Origin: DATDIC01 sp963777625 | GTDB lineage: Bacteria; Pseudomonadota; Alphaproteobacteria; Acetobacterales; Acetobacteraceae | Assembly: GCA_963777625.1 (NCBI GenBank) | Contig: CAVZRO010000011.1 | Coordinates: 124,001-188,000 of the forward strand | DNA: 64,000 nt | Direction: 5' to 3' | Shown: piece by piece, positions 43,275 through 51,800 of the stretch | Position numbering within the stretch: the first letter of the stretch is position 1 | Layout of the letters: each line of letters opens with the position of its first letter | Translations under genes and position numbers: made by a program | Notes under the pieces: generated by a model | Told to the model about the DNA's origin: nothing | Seen by the model: the letters and a program-made list of their open reading frames with translations, nothing else | Database searches by the model: none

Positions 43275-44096
43275 TCAGTGGTGCATGAAGACGGGCATAT
43301 CGGCCCCGGCGAGGATGTCGCGGGTGGCCCCGCCGAGCAGCGCTTCGACGATCGGGCGACGGCTATAGGCGCCCATCACCAGCAGGTCGGCGCCGACCTG
43401 CCGCCCTTCGTGCAGCAAGGCCGCGCCGATCGACCGAGCGCCCGGCATGAAGCGGTGCATTGCGGGCACCAGGTTACATTCGGCCAGAATCTGAAGAAGC
43501 TCCGCCGCCGAGGGATTATCGCCCTCAGACTCCGCTCCGATCAGGACCGTCACTCGCGCGGCCTGCCGCAGTAAAGGAAGTGCCGCCGTCGCCGCCCGCT
43601 CCGTCGTTTGGCTCGGCTTCCAGGCGACGGCGATGTGAGCCCCGATCGCGCCAGGGATAACTTTCGGCACCAGAAGGATCGGCGCCTCCGCCTCGAACAG
43701 GGCTGCCGCGATCGCCGCCCGCCCGTCGCCCGGCTCGGAATGCGCGGCACGACCGATCACGATGAGATCGGCTTTGGCGCCCTCCCGGACGACCACACTC
43801 GCCGGATCACCGATTTCTTCCCGCCATGTGACGTCAGTCAACGGCGGGGATTTGCGCCGCCAGGTCTCGAAGGCTTCGCGAAGATCGGCCGACAGGGCGG
43901 CCGTTCTTGCGTCGAAGTGGGCTTGCCGGTCCGGGGTCATGATTTCCTCGGTCGGCAGGAAGGTGGGATCCGTTGCGAGTCGAACTTGCAGCACGTCGAT
44001 CCGGGCCGGTGGCAATCGGCTGGCGACCAATGCAGCCGAAGTCAGCACGGGGGCGGCCGTTTCGACGTGATTGAGGACGGCAAGAAGGGCACGCAT
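43275..44096 (-). CDS. Universal stress protein (UspA family)
   Basis: The product has 273 residues. The C-terminal Usp half ends with the nucleotide-binding motif LVMGAYSRRPIVEALLGGAT (G-x2-G-x9-G(S/T)-like). The N-terminal half contains LIVIGRAAHSEPGDGRAAIA, so this is a tandem-like Usp of the longer kind. The start MRALLAVLNHVETAAPVLTS has crcB 4 bp upstream, so it is the last gene of the fmd-crcB operon. It likely has a cytoplasmic stress role and ATP binding. Confidence 0.85.
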   Translation of the reverse strand: MRALLAVLNHVETAAPVLTSAALVASRLPPARIDVLQVRLATDPTFLPTEEIMTPDRQAHFDARTAALSADLREAFETWRRKSPPLTDVTWREEIGDPASVVVREGAKADLIVIGRAAHSEPGDGRAAIAAALFEAEAPILLVPKVIPGAIGAHIAVAWKPSQTTERAATAALPLLRQAARVTVLIGAESEGDNPSAAELLQILAECNLVPAMHRFMPGARSIGAALLHEGRQVGADLLVMGAYSRRPIVEALLGGATRDILAGADMPVFMHH

Positions 44097-44099
44097 GGC

Positions 44100-44504
44100 T
44101 CAGGGCGCCGCACGCACCGAGAAGCCAAGGCGCGTCGCCAGCCAGTAGCCCAGAAACGTGCCGGCCAGGCACAGCGCGACCGAGGCCAGGATGTAAAGTC
44201 CTGCCGGCACGGTCTCGCCCGCCTGCAACAGGTCAACGGTTTGCAGGCTGAACGAAGAAAACGTCGTGAACCCGCCGCAGAACCCGATCATCACGAAGGC
44301 ACGCATTTCCGCACTGGCCGGCATCGGCCCATCGGCCAGTGTGAGGGCACCGTAGAGACCAATGATGAAGCTGCCGACGATGTTGATGAGCAGCGTGCCC
44401 CAGGGAAAGCTTTGCCCCACGGCGCGCGCGACAACAATGCCGACGCCGTAGCGCGCCATGCCCCCGAAGGCACTGCCCAGAGCAACGACAAGCCAGGTGA
44501 TCAT
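44100..44504 (-). CDS. crcB: CrcB/Fluc fluoride channel
   Basis: The 134-residue product has four helices. GTLLINIVGSFIIGLYGAL carries the conserved Asn, and GFCGGFTTFSSFSLQTVDLL is the Phe-box/Ser motif that lines the fluoride pore. Flucs form antiparallel dimers that export fluoride. The gene is embedded in the formamide-type operon after fmdB (66 bp gap). No fluoride riboswitch is apparent in that gap. Confidence 0.95.
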   Translation of the reverse strand: MITWLVVALGSAFGGMARYGVGIVVARAVGQSFPWGTLLINIVGSFIIGLYGALTLADGPMPASAEMRAFVMIGFCGGFTTFSSFSLQTVDLLQAGETVPAGLYILASVALCLAGTFLGYWLATRLGFSVRAAP

Positions 44505-44570
44505 GAGGATCGGCCTTCCGCGCGCGGCGCCTCCCCATCCGGAGGCGCCGCAAGCCCGGGCTTTACGTCA

Positions 44571-44867
44571 TTAATGCCCCAGCGCCCAGCGTCGCGAACC
44601 CGAGGCCTTTCCGCCGGACCCGCACATCCGGCAGCCGCAGTTGCTCAGATGTTGTCGCGGCACGACGCGCGGCTCCGACGAGCTCTTGTCGGCTCGATCC
44701 AACGCGTTGCGCAGGCTTCCGTTCATCATTGCCAGCATCGGAGCAGCGATCTGCCTGCTGGCCATCCGGTCGCAATCCGGGCACCGGCAAGGCTCGGCGG
44801 CCTTGTCCAGCGTGGACCACTCCTCGAACGGCCCACAGTCGTCGCACGCATATTCATAGAGAGGCAT
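44571..44867 (-). CDS. fmdB: FmdB-type zinc-ribbon protein
   Basis: The 98-residue product starts MPLYEYACDDCGPFEEWSTL. A four-Cys zinc ribbon (CDDC ... CPDC) lies within the first 35 residues. The tail ends with a second Cys cluster, NCGCRMCGSG. The founding FmdB regulates formamidase in a methylotroph. Its position two genes after the amidase supports a role in that operon. The larger ORF in the same frame to 45395 is antisense-free but overlaps the channel gene, so ATG 44867 is used. Confidence 0.88.
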   Translation of the reverse strand: MPLYEYACDDCGPFEEWSTLDKAAEPCRCPDCDRMASRQIAAPMLAMMNGSLRNALDRADKSSSEPRVVPRQHLSNCGCRMCGSGGKASGSRRWALGH

Positions 44868-44908
44868 CGGATACTTTCTCCGCTTTGTGGTCGGGGCCTT
44901 CGATAGGA

Positions 44909-45451
44909 TCAGTGCCCGACGGCGAGCGCGAACCCCGGCATGGCTCCAGACAGCAGGAGATAACCCGGAATCCACCCGGTATAGACGCCCTGAAGCGCAC
45001 AAAAGGCTCCGGTAAATCTGGTCAGCTCCCGTCGTCCCATCGCCAGGACAAGGAAGAACAGGAACCAAAGAATCCCCCACGACAGCCAGCAAATCGAGAA
45101 CCAATAGTCCCAGGTCGTGTGGGCGGTGGCGAACCCTTGAAGGAACACGGGTATGGTGGTGATGGCGACGAACAGGCAAAACCAGCCGAGGCCTCGCCCG
45201 TCGGCTTCGTTCCAGCGATTCCAGGCCACCCAGAAGTAGGTAAAGGAAAACAGCATCGTGAGCGTCGCCGCCTTGATGCTGGCCGGATCGGCGCCTGGAC
45301 CGAAGGCGGAATAAAGCGCCACGGCAAGCGTGACGAAACCCACGAACACGTCGATGACGGCGATCTCGCGATCGGCGATCTTGCCGAGCAGCCAAATCCC
45401 GTTAAGGCAGAGGACAGCCCCTACCCAGAAAAGTGCCAGTCCCAGTAACAT
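44909..45451 (-). CDS. AmiS/UreI-family urea or amide channel
   Basis: The 180-residue product has six membrane helices. It starts MLLGLALFWVGAVLCLNGIW and contains FTYFWVAWNRWNEADGRGLG, TTWDYWFSICWLSWGILWFL and GWIPGYLLLSG. The family forms hexameric channels for urea or short amides such as formamide and acetamide. Its place between FmdA and FmdB makes it the uptake route for the amidase substrate, by inference. Confidence 0.92.
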   Translation of the reverse strand: MLLGLALFWVGAVLCLNGIWLLGKIADREIAVIDVFVGFVTLAVALYSAFGPGADPASIKAATLTMLFSFTYFWVAWNRWNEADGRGLGWFCLFVAITTIPVFLQGFATAHTTWDYWFSICWLSWGILWFLFFLVLAMGRRELTRFTGAFCALQGVYTGWIPGYLLLSGAMPGFALAVGH

Positions 45452-45536
45452 GATGACATCTCTCCCATGCAGGCGATCGCCCTGTCGGGAGCGCCAATGG
45501 CTCCCGACAGGGGACGCGCCGCGTTAATCCCTGCGG

Positions 45537-46763
45537 TCAGCTTGTCGCGGCGACGTGTGCGCCGGAGACCTTGGTCGTCGGACCGTGGGCATTGGGCCGG
45601 ATGTCGAAGTCGAAGATCTCGGTCGGTATGGCGAGCGTCGCGCAGACGTTGGGAATGTCCACGATCCCGCTGATGCGTCCCTCCACCGGGGCGGTGCCGA
45701 GGATCATGTACGCCTGCTCGCCGCTGTAGCCGAACTTCTTGAGATACTCGATGGCGTTGAGACAGGCTCGCCGATAGGCGACATGGGCGTTGAGATAGTA
45801 TTGCTCCCCGGTATGCTCATCGACCGAGATGCCCTCGAAGATGAGATAGTTGGAGAAGTGTGGATCGACCGGGCTGGGCTGGAAGATCGGATTGATCATG
45901 CCGTACTTGGCCACGCCGCCCTTGATCAGGCTGACGCCGAGATGCAGCCAGCCGGCCATCTCGATGGCGCCGCAGAAGGTGATTTCGCCGTCACCCTGCG
46001 ACCAGTGGATGTCGCCCATCGACAGGCCACCACCCTTTACATAGACGGGGAAGTAGACCTTGGAGCCGCGCGACAGATTCTTGATGTCGCAGTTGCCGCC
46101 ATGTTCGCGCGGGGGCACCGTCCGCCACGCATCCTTCGACGCCGCCGCCCCGGCGGCAGCGGACATCTGGCCCATCAGCGCAAAGTCCGAGGTGGGGGGC
46201 GCCGCCAGCGGCGGAACGCGATTGGGATTGGTGGCGATAAGGGCGCGCTCGCGGCGGTTTGCTTCGGCGAGCAGCTTGTGATCCGGCAGGCATCCGATCA
46301 GTCCGGGATGCACCTGGCCCGGATAGCGGACCCCCGGAATGTGGCGGGACTTGGCATAAATTCCGCTGATGTCCCAGCAGGATTTGCGTGCCTCGGGAAA
46401 ATGCTCGACCAGGAAGCCGCCGCCATTTTCCTTGGCAAAGATGCCGTTGAAGCCCCACTCGGACCCGTGCAACGGACCGATATCCAGGATGTCAACCACA
46501 AGAAGATCGCCCGGCTCGGCGCCTTCCACGCCAAACGGCCCGCTCAGGTAGTGAACCCTTCTGAGCTCGACGTCGCGCACGTCGTTGGCACTGTCATTGT
46601 TGTGGATCTGACCGCCGGTCCAGTCATAACATTCGACGCGGAACTCGTCGCCGGGCTTGAACGTCTCGACGAACGGAATATCCGGATGCCAGCGGTTATG
46701 GGTCTTCACCGCTTGCTGGTCGGGTGACTTCTTCAGGTCGACGTGGAATGCGGTTTTTACCAT
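45537..46763 (-). CDS. fmdA: Acetamidase/formamidase
   Basis: The product has 408 residues from ATG 46763 (MVKTAFHVDLKKSPDQQAVK), with a GGGGGAAG site; an in-frame start at 46793 adds ten residues. It is of the FmdA family: GGQIHNNDSANDVRDVELRR, GDLLVVDILDIGPLHGSEWG, PPREHGGNCDIKNLSRGSKV and MGDIHWSQGDGEITFCGAIE are diagnostic. It hydrolyses formamide or acetamide to the acid plus ammonia in the cytoplasm. It is the first gene of a five-gene leftward operon: channel, FmdB, CrcB, Usp. Confidence 0.94.
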   Translation of the reverse strand: MVKTAFHVDLKKSPDQQAVKTHNRWHPDIPFVETFKPGDEFRVECYDWTGGQIHNNDSANDVRDVELRRVHYLSGPFGVEGAEPGDLLVVDILDIGPLHGSEWGFNGIFAKENGGGFLVEHFPEARKSCWDISGIYAKSRHIPGVRYPGQVHPGLIGCLPDHKLLAEANRRERALIATNPNRVPPLAAPPTSDFALMGQMSAAAGAAASKDAWRTVPPREHGGNCDIKNLSRGSKVYFPVYVKGGGLSMGDIHWSQGDGEITFCGAIEMAGWLHLGVSLIKGGVAKYGMINPIFQPSPVDPHFSNYLIFEGISVDEHTGEQYYLNAHVAYRRACLNAIEYLKKFGYSGEQAYMILGTAPVEGRISGIVDIPNVCATLAIPTEIFDFDIRPNAHGPTTKVSGAHVAATS

Positions 46764-47140
46764 TGCTTCCCCCGGGGTTATTTGACTCGGCATGTTCTCC
46801 GGCCAAGCAATTAGCGTTTGTCGGGCCGGCAGTATTGATCAGGCCAGCATTGCCGCACCTGGACGGTGCGGTACAGTAGTATGCAGGCACGTGCATGCTG
46901 CCCTGTTCCCTGGAAGGGCACAATTAAATTCGTGGCTATTTACCTAAATCTTGGGATGCGGAAGGCGATGCTGGTTTCTGGCTGGTGCCGGAGGGGTGCC
47001 TATGGACGAGTACAACGCCGTTTCGGCGGTGCCCTTCGATCAGGATTAACGATAGAATAACGCCGGAGCGGGCCCTCCACGATTTTCTTCGCTGGGCGCC
47101 GGCAAGGTTGCGGATGGGCTCGCCCCTCGGCGGTTCGCCG
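46764..47140. promoter_or_regulatory. 377-bp gap with fmd operon promoter region and a palindrome
   Basis: The gap contains an imperfect palindrome around 46884-46897 centred on GCACGTGC (46887-46894), a possible operator for the fmd operon. AT-richer sequence at 46921-46965 could hold the promoter. A 64-codon ORF at 46866-47060 on the plus strand has no domain or good start and is not called. Confidence 0.4.
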
Positions 47141-47506
47141 TCAGCCTTCCGGGGTTGACGCCGCCACCCGGAACCAGGCCGATACCAGCGGATCATCCGC
47201 CAGTGCTGCCAGAACCGCCGCCCGTCCTGCGGGGCTCGCCGCGACTGTTACACCGCGGAAGAACGCCACCTCGCCGCGCGCGCGTGCCAAAAACAGACGG
47301 GAGAGCGCCTGCGCGACCGGCGCGCGCGGAATGCAGCAGGTGCACCCCATCGGATGCGAGCCGAACAGCCGAGGCAGTGTGAAGTGCTCGCACGGCTCGC
47401 CGTGCGGGGCCGGACAGTCGCCTTCGATCAGCAGCGCGCTGTCCGGCCCGGCTTCCGCCAGCGGACCAAATCGGACCGGAACCCGGGCGTCCACGAAAAG
47501 CACCAT
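47141..47506 (-). CDS. Unknown Cys-rich protein, divergent from the ArsR-methyltransferase gene
   Basis: The 121-residue product starts MVLFVDARVPVRFGPLAEAG. The middle has the cluster GSHPMGCTCCIPRAPVAQAL, preceded by GDCPAPHGEPCEHF, so five Cys and three His lie within ~30 residues and could bind metal or form disulfides. The C-terminal half (LFLARARGEVAFFRGVTVAA, DDPLVSAWFRVA) looks like a compact alpha/beta fold. I do not recognise the family. Its start lies seven bases from the palindromic operator at 47513-47534 shared with the regulator gene, so it is probably co-regulated with methionine/SAM metabolism. Confidence 0.6.
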   Translation of the reverse strand: MVLFVDARVPVRFGPLAEAGPDSALLIEGDCPAPHGEPCEHFTLPRLFGSHPMGCTCCIPRAPVAQALSRLFLARARGEVAFFRGVTVAASPAGRAAVLAALADDPLVSAWFRVAASTPEG

Positions 47507-47512
47507 AGGCTG

Positions 47513-47534
47513 GACATAAGGATATGTTTATGTC
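47513..47534. promoter_or_regulatory. 22-bp palindromic operator between divergent genes
   Basis: The arms GACATAA (47513-47519) and TTATGTC (47528-47534) are exact complements, with a central ATAT at 47522-47525; 18 of 22 positions are symmetric. This is the size and AT-rich shape of ArsR-family operators. It lies between the divergent starts at 47506 and 47547, so the ArsR-type protein encoded at 47547 probably binds here and controls both genes. Confidence 0.7.
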
Positions 47535-47546
47535 AGATGCAAGCTC

Positions 47547-48512
47547 ATGGAGCCCTTGCTGACCGCGTTGCGTGCCGCCGCCGAGCCGACCCGGCTTCGC
47601 ATCCTGGCCCTGGCCGGGCGCGGCGCGTTCTGCGTCTCCGAGTTCACCGAAATTCTCGGGCAGAGCCAGCCGCGCCTGTCGCGCCATCTGAAGCTGTTGT
47701 GCGAGGCGAGGCTGCTGGAGCGGGTGCGCGAAGGGGCCAATGTGTGGTTCACCGTGCCGATGGGCGAGGCCGGGTCGCTGACCCGCGAATTGCTGGCACG
47801 TTTGCCGGGTGACGATCCGGTGCTGGAGGCCGATCGCCGGCATGGCGCGCGGGCGCTGGCGGAGCGGGCGCGCATTGCCTCGGAAAGCTTCCAGAGCAAG
47901 GGCGCGGACTGGGACGAGATGCGGGCGCTCGATTTGCCGGCGCCAGCGGTGGAGGCCTCGCTGCTGATGCTGGTGCCGGAGGGCAGCGGCGGGCGGCTGC
48001 TGGATATCGGCACCGGAACCGGTCGCGTGCTGGAACTGCTGGGACCGCGGGTGGACGAAGGGCTGGGCGTGGACGCCAGCAAATCGATGCTGGCGCTGGC
48101 GCGCTCGCGGCTGGCGCGGGCCGAGCTGGCGCATTGCTCCGTGCGGCTGGCCGATATGTACCGGCTGCCGCTGGCGGATGCCTCGTTCGATGTCGCGGTG
48201 CTGCAGATGGTGCTGCACCACGCCGAACAGCCGGAGGGCGCGATCACCGAGGCCGCCCGGCTGCTGCGTCCGGGCGGACGGCTGATCGTGGTCGATCTGG
48301 CGCCGCACGGGCGCAACGAGATCGCCGAGCGGCTGGCGCATCGCTGGCCGGGGTTCGGCGACGACACGATGCATCGCTGGCTCGCTGCCTGGGGCCTGTC
48401 GCCCGGCGAGAAGCTGTCGATCCCGGGCTGCGCCGACCTGCCGGTGCGTATCTGGACCGCGATCCGCACTGAAGCGGCGGTGGTCGCGCCGGTGTCCGAA
48501 CTCGCCGTGTAA
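47547..48512 (+). CDS. ArsR-type regulator fused to SAM-dependent methyltransferase (SahR-like)
   Basis: The 321-residue product starts MEPLLTALRAAAEPTRLRIL. Residues ~1-90 are an ArsR winged helix (VSEFTEILGQSQPRLSRHLK). Residues ~140-300 are a class I methyltransferase fold with RLLDIGTGTGRVLELLGPRV (motif I) and VAVLQMVLHHAEQPEGAITE. The same architecture next to methionine-cycle genes is known in Alphaproteobacteria as a regulator thought to sense S-adenosylhomocysteine. Here metH follows, matching that role. Whether the methyltransferase domain is catalytic or only a sensor is not evident. Confidence 0.85.
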   Translation: MEPLLTALRAAAEPTRLRILALAGRGAFCVSEFTEILGQSQPRLSRHLKLLCEARLLERVREGANVWFTVPMGEAGSLTRELLARLPGDDPVLEADRRHGARALAERARIASESFQSKGADWDEMRALDLPAPAVEASLLMLVPEGSGGRLLDIGTGTGRVLELLGPRVDEGLGVDASKSMLALARSRLARAELAHCSVRLADMYRLPLADASFDVAVLQMVLHHAEQPEGAITEAARLLRPGGRLIVVDLAPHGRNEIAERLAHRWPGFGDDTMHRWLAAWGLSPGEKLSIPGCADLPVRIWTAIRTEAAVVAPVSELAV

Positions 48513-48516
48513 CGCC

Positions 48517-48790
48517 GGGCCCGCATTGAGCATGACCCAAGTCGGTATTTCCCGCGCAAGCGCCCGCCATTCCCGCGCGTGCAACCGTCATTCCCGCGCA
48601 AGCGGGAATCCACGCAACCCCCCCGAATTTCCGGGCGCTCGCCTGGATGCCCGCCTGCGCGGGCATGACGGGTACGCTCGCCTGGATGCCCGCCTGCGCC
48701 GGCATGACGGTACGCCGCCTGGATGCCCGCCTGCACGGGCATGACGGATCGCGCGGGCATGACGGATGGCGCCGGCATGACGGATGCAAA
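48517..48790. repeat. GCATTGAG-type element and REP array between regulator and metH
   Basis: The gap begins with cccgcattgagcatgaccc. It then holds attcccgcgcaagcgggaat and three to four copies of cctggatgcccgcctgcgcgggcatgacgg-type palindromes with 25-40 bp spacing, the densest array in the window. metF, which normally sits between the regulator and metH, is absent here. Confidence 0.8.
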
Positions 48791-48825
48791 CTCTCCGTCC
48801 GCGCAGTCCGACACAAGGACCTTCC

Positions 48826-51800
48826 ATGACCCGACCCCATCTGCTGGATGCGCTGCGTGACCGGGTGCTGCTGTGTGACGGCGGCATGGGGAGCCGCGCG
48901 CAGGCGCTGACCCTGGATGTCGAGCGCGATTACTGGGGCAACGAAAACTGCACCGACGTGCTGACCCTGTCGCGCCCGGACCTGGTGCGCGAGATCCATC
49001 GCGGCTACTTCGCCGCCGGCGCCGACATGGTGGAGACCAACAGCTTCGGCGGCTCCCCGGTGACGCTGGGGGAGTTCGGGCTGGCCGACCGCGCCTTCGA
49101 GATCAATCGCCGGTCCGGCGAATTGGCGCGCGAGGCGGCGGACAGCTTCGCCGACGGACGGCATCGCTGGGTGCTGGGCAGCCTGGGGCCGGGAACCAAG
49201 CTGCCGACGCTGGGAAACATCGCCTACGATCCGCTGGAGGCCGCGCTGGCCGAGCAATGCCGCGGGCTGATTGCCGGCGGCGTCGACGCCATCCTGATCG
49301 AAACCTGCCAGGACCCGTTGCAGATCAAGGCGGCGGTGAACGGGGCGAAGATCGCTCGCGCGGAAGCCGGCACGGATACGCCGGTCTTTGTCCAGGTTAC
49401 GGTGGAAACCACCGGGTCGCTGCTGGTGGGGCCGGATATCGCCGCGGCGGCGACCGTGGTGCACGCGCTCGACGTGCCGATGATCGGGCTGAACTGCGCC
49501 ACCGGGCCGCAGGAGATGGCCGAGCATCTGCGCTTTCTGTCCGCCAACTGGCCCGGATTGCTGTCGGTGCAGCCCAATGCCGGCCTGCCGGAGCTGGTGG
49601 ATGGGCATCCGCACTACCCGCTGGGCGCGGACGAGCTGGCGAGCTGGCTGGAGCGCTTCGTCGCCGAGGACGGGGTGAACCTGATCGGCGGCTGCTGCGG
49701 CACCTCCATCGAGCATATCGCGGCGCTGGACGCGATGCTGCGCCGGCGTGAGGCCAAGGGGACGATACATCGGCCTGCGCCGGTGGAGCGCCGCCCGGTA
49801 TGGGTGCCGGGGGTGACCTCGCTCTATCAGGCGGTGCCGCTGCGGCAGGAGAACGCGTTCTTCGCCATCGGCGAGCGGTGCAACGCCAATGGCTCCCGCC
49901 TGTGGCGGGCGATGCAGGAGAAGGGCGACTGGGACGGCTGCGTGGCGATGGGCCGCGAGCAGGTGGGCGAGGGATCGAACGCGCTGGATGTCTGCACGGC
50001 GTTCGTCGGCCGCGACGAAATGGGCGAGATGACGGAGGTGATTCGCCGCTTCACCTCGAGCGTGAATGCGCCGCTGGTGATCGACAGCACCGAGACCCCG
50101 GTGATCGAGGCGGCACTGAAGCTGCATGGCGGCAAGCCGATCATCAACTCGATCAATTTCGAGGATGGCGAGAAGCATGCGGCGGACCGGCTGGTGCTGG
50201 CGAAGCGGTTCGGCGCGGCGGTGATCGCGCTGACCATCGACGAGCGCGGCATGGCGAAGACCGCCGAGCAGAAGCTGGAAGTGGCGCGTCGGCTGGTGGA
50301 GTTTGCCTGCACGCGGCACGGGCTGGCGCAATCCGATCTGCTGATCGATCCGCTGACCTTCACGATCGCCACCGGCAACGAGGATGACCGCAAGCTGGGG
50401 CTGTGGACACTGGAGGGGATCAGCGCAATCCGCGCGGCGTTTCCGGACGTGCAGATCATCCTCGGGCTGTCGAACATCAGCTTCGGGCTGAACCCGGCGG
50501 CGCGCGCGGTGCTGAACTCGGTGTTCCTGGACCATGCGGTGCGCGCCGGAATGAGCGGCGCGATCGTGCATGTGTCCAAGATACGGCCGCTGCACCTGAT
50601 CGCGCCGGAGGAGGTGAAGGTCGCGGAGGACCTGATCTTCGATCGGCGCACCGACGACTACGACCCGCTGAAGCGGCTGCTGGAGATCTTCGCCGATCGC
50701 AAGGCGGCGGATGCCACGGTGAAGAAGCGCGCAGAGACCGTCGAGGGCCGGCTGAAGGACCGCATCGTCGATGGCGACCGCAAGGGCCTGACCGATGAAC
50801 TGGACGAGGCGCTGAAGACGCTGCCGCCGCTGGACATCATCAACAACGTGCTGCTGGACGGCATGAAGGTGGTGGGCGAGCTGTTCGGCGCCGGCAAGAT
50901 GCAGTTGCCCTTCGTGCTGCAAAGCGCGGAGACGATGAAGGCCGCCGTGGCCCATCTGGAGCCGTTCATGGAACGGGTGGAGGGGCAGGAGAAAGGCACC
51001 ATCGTGCTGGCGACCGTGAAGGGCGACGTGCACGACATCGGCAAGAACCTGGTCGATATCATCCTGACCAATAACGGCTACCGGGTGGTCAACCTGGGCA
51101 TCAAGGTGCCGCTGCCCGACATGCTGGCGGCGGTGCGGGACCATCGGGCGCATGCCATCGGCATGTCCGGGCTGCTGGTGAAATCGACCGTGGTGATGCG
51201 CGAGAACCTGGAGGAGATGTCGCGCCAGGGGCTGGAGATTCCCGTGCTGCTGGGCGGGGCGGCGCTGACCCGTTCCTATGTGGAGGATGATTGCGTCCGG
51301 TCCTATGCCAGCGGGCGGGTGGCGTACGCGCGCGATGCGTTCGACGGGCTGCACCTGATGGACAAGGTGACCGGCAACGCGTTCGACGACTACCTGGCCG
51401 CGGTGCAGGCCAAGCGCGTGGGCAAGGCGCGCAACACCGCGCGCACGCTGGGCCAGGCGGATGCGCGGGCGTGGCGCCCGGTGGATGTCAGCGCGGTGCA
51501 GGCGCGCCGGCGTGGGATCACGCGGGATACGGAGATCCCGCGCGTGCCGTTCTGGGGCGCTCGGGTGATCGAGGCGGCGCCGAAGGCGATCGTGCCGTTC
51601 ATCAATGAACGGAGCCTGTACCAGTTGCAGTGGGGATTCCGGAAGCAGGGACGGTCGCTGGAGGATTTCCTCGGCTGGGCCAGGCAGGAATTGCGGCCGG
51701 TGATGCGTCGCATGCTGGGGCTGTGCGAGGCGGAAGGGATTTTGTCGCCGCGTGCCGCCTATGGGTACTGGAAGGCGGCGGGGCAGGGCAACGATCTGCT

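Noticed and set aside
44505..44570. Fluoride riboswitch before crcB
   Set aside because: The 66-bp gap shows no recognisable aptamer pattern, and the gene lies inside an operon.
46866..47060. 64-codon plus-strand frame in the fmd promoter gap
   Set aside because: No recognisable domain, and it covers the region expected to hold the fmd promoter.
48513..48825. Cobalamin riboswitch before metH
   Set aside because: I looked for the conserved B12-box and found only REP palindromes in the gap.
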